Positions 6,782 to 10,048 of a stretch of DNA of 10,048 nucleotides are shown one piece after another; the first letter of the stretch is position 1; each line of letters starts with the position of its first letter. The stretch is taken from contig JBBRBO010000136.1 in the NCBI GenBank assembly GCA_038205805.1, positions 1 to 10,048 on the forward strand, read 5' to 3'. Origin of the DNA: JBBSBY01 sp038205805 (GTDB lineage: Bacteria; Desulfobacterota; Desulfomonilia; Desulfomonilales; Desulfomonilaceae). The notes beneath the pieces are model-generated. The model had not been told where the DNA came from. It saw nothing but the letters and a program-made list of their open reading frames with translations, and did not search any database. A program made the translations under genes and the position numbers.

Positions 6782-6799
6782 GAAACAAGGGAAAACACC

Positions 6800-8443
6800 A
6801 TGAACGCAAAGATGAATGGAGTTCGAGGCGCGGAAATTCCGCCATACCGCCGGCTCTGGGCGAAAACTTATCGGGAAAAGATGGCGCAAAAAGGCACAAA
6901 TCGCCGCTATCATCCCTTGTTGAACCACATGCTCGATGTGGCCGCAGTAGCGGAGCGCGTTTGGGATGAATGCTTCGCTCCGTGTATGCGAAACAGAATA
7001 GAAGGATTCCTCGGAAGCGATGCGCGCAGTTTACTCGTTTTTCTGGCAGGCGCTCATGACATCGGAAAGGCTTCGCCGGGATTTCAAAAGAGAGACTCCG
7101 ACTTGTGTAAAGACTCCGGGTTGCCGTTTTCTCTCAACGATCAAAGCCGTCCTCACGGGCATATCAGCGCGCATATCTTGAACAAAGCGCTGAAGTCATG
7201 CGCTGCTTCCGCCACATTCGCCCAAATTGCCGGAGGACACCACGGAGTTTTTCCGAGGGCCGCCGAACTTTGCATGGGGGCTGATTCACTTGGAAATAAA
7301 GACTGGAATGCAGCCCGCGATTCCCTCCTGCAGGAATTCGCCCAAACCATAGGCTTCAATCTAAGCCAACCGACTAAGACTCTGAACGAACCGGAGGACC
7401 CGGCCCTTGTCCCAATACTCGCCGGGTTTATCTCGGTAGTGGACTGGATCGGCAGCAATCAGGAGTTTTTCCCCTGTATTGCCGACTACGGAAGCCTTTC
7501 ACAAATATCCGCATCGGACTATTGGAAGCAGGCGAAAGAAAAAGCTCACAAAGCTCTTGAACAACTGGGCTGGGTCCCTGCCGTGGAATTCGGGCAAAAA
7601 AAGAGCTTTGGAGATGTGTTTAAAGGTTATACCCCCAACGAGATACAATCAGTCGCTGTTAGCCTGGTCGAGCGCCAAAACTCCCCGTATTTCATGATTG
7701 TCGAAGCGCCTATGGGCCAAGGCAAGACCGAAGCCGCTCTTTATGGGGCGGACATGGCCATGTGCAGGGGTTTTGCAAGAGGCATGTACATTGCCATGCC
7801 CACGCAGGCCACCGGAAATGCCATGTTCAAGAGAGTTGTGGATGATTACCTGAAAGATCGGGGTCATAAAGGAAAGCTCAATGTGCAACTCGTGCACGGC
7901 GACGCTTTGCTTGCCGCGGCGCAAGCAGCTTCGGTTTTGGCAGGTGAGATTGCGGAGTTCAACCCTCAGAGCATCGAGGAACACGATGATACGGAAGAGA
8001 GCGTATCGGACAAGGGCGATGTGGAAGCCCAGTCGTGGTTCACGGCGAAAAAACGACCACTCCTTGCGCCTTTCGGCATCGGTACTATAGACCAAAGTCT
8101 ATTGAGCGTCCTGCAAACCAAGCACTGGTTCGTGCGACTCTTCGGGTTGGCCGGCAAAGTGGTGATCTTCGACGAAGTTCACGCATACGACGCCTATATG
8201 AGCACCATCCTCGAACGATTGCTCCACTGGTTGGCGGAAGTCGGCTGCACGGTTATTCTACTTTCGGCTACGCTTCCGGACGCCAAGCGAAAAGGGCTCG
8301 CCCAAGCCTATTCCGGCTGCGAGGACAGGGCGGAGCAGGCCCAAGGCTTTGATACTGTCCATGAGAGCGGTCAGGTCGCCGAGGTAACGTCTGAACCTGT
8401 TCTCAACCCGAATGAGTTCGATGGCAATGAGTGGCATCTGTAG
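6800..8443 (+). CDS. cas3: CRISPR-associated helicase/nuclease Cas3 (type I-E-like), 3'-truncated
   Basis: Cas3 is the nuclease-helicase recruited by Cascade to degrade target DNA. The frame encodes 547 residues; family members usually have about 850-950. The HD nuclease is intact by motif: H38 and H43 in HPLLNH, H86-D87 in AGAHDIGKASPGFQ, H119 and H121, H147-H148 in GGHHG, and D215 in VVDWIGS. The helicase has its Q-motif glutamine at 283, Walker A APMGQGKTEAAL (303-314), motif Ia MPTQATGNAMF (333-343), DEVH (458-461) and motif III LLSATLP (487-493). Similarity ends near residue 505; the last 40 codons are antisense to a ParB-like gene. The second RecA domain and C-terminal domain are missing, so helicase activity should be lost. 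AAGGG precedes the ATG by eight bases. No frameshift is seen in the retained part, which suggests a recent truncation. Confidence 0.9.
   Translation: MNAKMNGVRGAEIPPYRRLWAKTYREKMAQKGTNRRYHPLLNHMLDVAAVAERVWDECFAPCMRNRIEGFLGSDARSLLVFLAGAHDIGKASPGFQKRDSDLCKDSGLPFSLNDQSRPHGHISAHILNKALKSCAASATFAQIAGGHHGVFPRAAELCMGADSLGNKDWNAARDSLLQEFAQTIGFNLSQPTKTLNEPEDPALVPILAGFISVVDWIGSNQEFFPCIADYGSLSQISASDYWKQAKEKAHKALEQLGWVPAVEFGQKKSFGDVFKGYTPNEIQSVAVSLVERQNSPYFMIVEAPMGQGKTEAALYGADMAMCRGFARGMYIAMPTQATGNAMFKRVVDDYLKDRGHKGKLNVQLVHGDALLAAAQAASVLAGEIAEFNPQSIEEHDDTEESVSDKGDVEAQSWFTAKKRPLLAPFGIGTIDQSLLSVLQTKHWFVRLFGLAGKVVIFDEVHAYDAYMSTILERLLHWLAEVGCTVILLSATLPDAKRKGLAQAYSGCEDRAEQAQGFDTVHESGQVAEVTSEPVLNPNEFDGNEWHL
8322..8437 (-). 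pseudogene. ParB-like nuclease domain gene, N-terminal fragment
   Basis: On the minus strand an ATG at 8437 with GGGAG eight bases upstream starts MPLIAIELIRVENRFR, continuing RYLGDLTALMDSIKALGLLRPV. This is the standard N-terminal strand-helix pattern of ParB/Srx-like domains (I-x2-I-x-V-x2-R-x-R, GDL-x2-L-x2-SI-x2-LGLL-P-V), seen in partition proteins and in phage or plasmid ParB-like nucleases. Recognisable sequence is lost at about 8322, exactly where Cas3 similarity on the other strand ends; the frame runs on through antisense cas3 to a stop at 8258. About 38 residues of the domain remain, including none of the later catalytic or CTP-binding motifs. I read it as a gene broken by the same rearrangement that truncated cas3. 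Confidence 0.6.
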
Positions 8444-9236
8444 GACTCCCAACCGAGAAACGCTCTGAGCATTATTACCACACAGGAACTGCGGCGAGAA
8501 GGATGGTTGTCTTTGGCGTACAGGGCGTTGCCTGTCGGTGTACGACTCGTGTAGGAATTGAGGAACGATTCGAGGGGCGTTAGATTGGTAGAGGTCTGGC
8601 CCTTCATAAACTGGCTACCGCACTTCTGGAGCGGTAGTCCGTCTGAGTTCTCTTGTACAGGCAGGATAAGCTCAGGATCACATCTTCTTGTAGGCTCACG
8701 TATTTCAGGCTGGTATAGAATTTCAGGCTTGAACCCTGACACTCATGTGGAATATTGAAGAGAGCAATGGTATAGGTCATTCTGGTTATGCAGGTTATCT
8801 AGGGTTGTGTATTGGGATAGGTAGAGGCGGGCATTGAAGGGTAAAGAGTCAGGTAGTATCATACTATACTCTTAATAGGTATGTCCTTGCACATCTTCCC
8901 GTACCCGCCTTCAAGAAGTCTCTCATACCACCAAGTTGAAGTATGGAAGCGGTAATTCTCGTCCCTGCCATGAATCTGATGCCAAATTCGTCAGAACACG
9001 CTCATGCTCAATAGCGACATCTTCACAGGATGTCGAATCTCAGATTGTACCAACTGAAAAGAAGTTTTTCTTGGTTCGACCTGAATTGACCTAAGGGCGC
9101 GCAAGATTGAAGTAAAGGAACAGAAAAAGGGCAGAGGCAGAAGGACCCATGAAGGCGCTCCCCAGTATAAATGAAACCTTTACCACGCGACCGCATCTAT
9201 ATGAGTATCAACAGGTGACGCACCGAGAGGTGGCAA
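8444..9236. other. Gene-poor stretch right of the cas3/parB junction
   Basis: No convincing gene is visible in about 790 bases. Local structure includes a 7-bp perfect hairpin at 8615-8637 (CTACCGC/GCGGTAG), CGTACA/TGTACG flanking 8517-8542, a 10-base word ATTTCAGGCT repeated at 8702-8711 and 8720-8729, a short palindrome TAGTATCATACTA near 8853, and a 7-bp perfect hairpin at 9015-9035 (CGACATC/GATGTCG). The part next to the parB fragment probably includes its promoter side. The rest may be a structured RNA, an eroded plasmid or phage segment, or simple intergenic DNA. Confidence 0.4.
9015..9035. repeat. 7-bp perfect inverted repeat
   Basis: CGACATC (9015-9021) and GATGTCG (9029-9035) pair around the loop TTCACAG. 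It lies about 200 bases upstream of the repeat-protein gene and has no T-run on either side. Confidence 0.4.
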
Positions 9237-9683
9237 ATGAATCGAGTATATTTACTCATCACGGCGCTACTTGTATTTATCACCTTCAGCCTATCAGATG
9301 GTGGGACTGTGAGACCAAGCGCCACAGAATCAATCGGACCACCTTCTTGGAGTGTAACAATTCCTGCGAAGAACAAGCCGAGCACAATGGTACGAATCGC
9401 TTGGATCGATGTAAGGGACTCCTTCGGACCACAGGTTTCTACGACTCGGGGGAAGTTCACAGACTCCAACGACGCTTTGGGAGCCGTTTCCACAACCCGA
9501 GGGAAGAAAGATGAAACCAACGACACTTTGGCAGGCGTTTCTACGACTCGGGGGAAGTTCACAGACTCCAACAGCGCCTTGGGAGACGTTTCTACGACCC
9601 GAGGGAGGAAAACAGAACCCGTACAACCAATTAATCCAGGCACAATTTTCGATAGATGGGGCAAGAATAAGGGCAGAAATTAA
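9237..9683 (+). CDS. Exported or membrane-anchored protein with four 17-residue repeats, unknown function
   Basis: I do not recognise a family. The 148-residue protein opens with MNRVYLLITALLVFITFSLS, a short positive start and hydrophobic core that fit a signal peptide or membrane anchor. Residues 21-66 are a polar, proline-containing linker. Then come repeats at 67-83 (VSTTRGKFTDSNDALGA), 84-100 (VSTTRGKKDETNDTLAG), 101-117 (VSTTRGKFTDSNSALGD) and a partial one from 118 (VSTTRGRKTEP). The tail is basic (DRWGKNKGRN). Within the VSTTRG block, differences between copies fall only at third codon positions, which suggests that the peptide is selected. GAGGTGG lies just upstream of the ATG. Cleavage at the basic RGK/RGR positions is conceivable but unproven. 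There is no cysteine and no enzyme motif. It stands alone between gene-poor DNA and an IS630 transposase. The antisense frame is also open; the signal sequence and ribosome-binding site favour this strand. Confidence 0.6.
   Translation: MNRVYLLITALLVFITFSLSDGGTVRPSATESIGPPSWSVTIPAKNKPSTMVRIAWIDVRDSFGPQVSTTRGKFTDSNDALGAVSTTRGKKDETNDTLAGVSTTRGKFTDSNSALGDVSTTRGRKTEPVQPINPGTIFDRWGKNKGRN
9435..9620 (+). repeat. 51-bp tandem repeat, about 3.6 copies
   Basis: Units begin at 9435, 9486, 9537 and 9588, each opening GTTTC(T/C)AC(G/A)AC. Copies 1 and 3 are nearly identical, copy 2 is more diverged, and copy 4 is partial. The alternation suggests duplication of a two-unit block or gene conversion between copies 1 and 3. 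The period is a multiple of three, so every frame stays open through the array. Confidence 0.85.
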
Positions 9684-9765
9684 TCGTCCGAATTGGCGAA
9701 TGGTGGTGAGATTGGGGCTCAGCAGGTGAAGCAACAACGCCGCCTTCGTATCAAACTTTTCTTCC

Positions 9766-9792
9766 GAGCCGCTTCCTAATCAGGAGTGGCTC
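9766..9792. repeat. Imperfect stem-loop between the repeat-protein gene and the IS630 end
   Basis: GAGCC (9766-9770) pairs with GGCTC (9788-9792), and TCCT with AGGA further in, around AATC with a small internal loop. It lies between two converging genes. No T-run follows on either strand, so intrinsic termination is not clear. Confidence 0.35.
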
Positions 9793-9835
9793 TCACCCAA
9801 AAATGACCCCTCATGCTACACTATATAGCCCTTGC

Positions 9836-10048
9836 CTAAAGTTCTGTCCTTATAGAGCAAGTCTTTTTATTGGCGTCTTGCCTGTCAATGACCCAGTTTA
9901 ACGCCTCACAAAGGCGGTCAGTCAATTGCACGGATGTTTTTGCGATGAAGTCCGAAAACCATTCTCCTTTCATGAGCAGCCACAGCTCTTCAATGGGATT
10001 GAGGTCCGGCGAATACTCAGGGAGAAATAGGGGCTCGAATGGACCCCA
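9836..10048 (-). CDS. IS630-family transposase, C-terminal part (continues beyond the window)
   Basis: The minus strand is open from the right edge to TAG at 9836-9838, giving 70 residues. FLPEYSPDLNPIEELWLLMK carries the signature of the IS630/Tc1-mariner DDE transposases (LPxYSPDLNPIExxW), where the glutamate of NPIEELW is the last acidic residue of the catalytic triad. The following segment (WFSDFIAKTS...ALNWVI) fits the family's C-terminal helices. The start and the other two acidic residues lie outside the window. The element's left terminal inverted repeat should lie just left of 9836, but without the other end it cannot be defined. Confidence 0.88.
   Translation of the reverse strand, partial: WGPFEPLFLPEYSPDLNPIEELWLLMKGEWFSDFIAKTSVQLTDRLCEALNWVIDRQDANKKTCSIRTEL

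Noticed and set aside
8371..8742. 123-codon minus-strand open frame upstream of and overlapping the parB fragment
   Set aside because: It has no ribosome-binding site, no recognised motif, and its last third is out of frame with the clear ParB-like peptide. A decayed gene cannot be fully excluded.
5950..9236. CRISPR array near the cas remnants
   Set aside because: No regularly spaced identical 28-37-base repeats are visible on either strand.
9149..9514. 121-codon plus-strand open frame with a possible AAGGA upstream
   Set aside because: It overlaps the signal-peptide-bearing repeat protein in another frame, has no protein-like features and ends inside the repeats.
9197..9664. 155-codon minus-strand open frame with FPRVVET repeats
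   Set aside because: It starts only at a TTG without a ribosome-binding site and stays open because the 51-bp repeat keeps all frames open; noted as a strand ambiguity instead.
9785..9835. Left terminal inverted repeat of the IS630 element
   Set aside because: The other end is outside the window, so no inverted-repeat pair or flanking TA duplication can be confirmed.

Overview
This window looks like a bacterial chromosome of moderate GC. The gene content fits a deltaproteobacterial (Desulfobacterota-like) anaerobe: a Bacillus/Deltaproteobacteria-style MscL with a C-terminal zinc ribbon, an HMG-CoA lyase-family enzyme, a class-U-like sirtuin, a small Rieske protein, type I-E CRISPR remnants and an IS630 transposase. 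That placement is an inference from gene style, not from a marker gene.

The left third (1-3650) holds the last 41 codons of an unidentified protein, then a GT39-type membrane glycosyltransferase whose frame has lost its N-terminus. Two minus-strand genes follow: a Sir2 NAD-dependent deacylase and an AAA ATPase, separated by a 12-bp inverted repeat. A 445-bp divergent intergenic region (3653-4097) carries a strong hairpin and several palindromes. The middle (4098-5949) is ordinary: an HMG-CoA lyase-like gene and mscL on the plus strand, convergent with a small Rieske-type protein whose second cluster motif has unusual spacing.

The right 40 percent (about 5950-10048) is an accessory, decayed region. 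A gene-free stretch with a promoter-like site and a hairpin leads to a 47-codon remnant of cse1 (casA) and, 18 bases on in the same frame, a type I-E cas3. The cas3 reads cleanly through the HD nuclease and first RecA domain and then stops being Cas3 just after helicase motif III. There it runs head-on into the N-terminal half of a ParB-like gene on the minus strand, so each gene truncates the other at a junction near 8318-8340. No other cas gene and no CRISPR array is present. About 790 bases without a convincing gene follow, then an unrecognised secreted or membrane-anchored protein built from four 17-residue repeats (VSTTRG...), and finally the 3' end of an IS630-family transposase on the minus strand.

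No complete new system is visible. The most notable points are the cas3/parB junction with its cse1 stub, and the repeat protein at 9237-9683.
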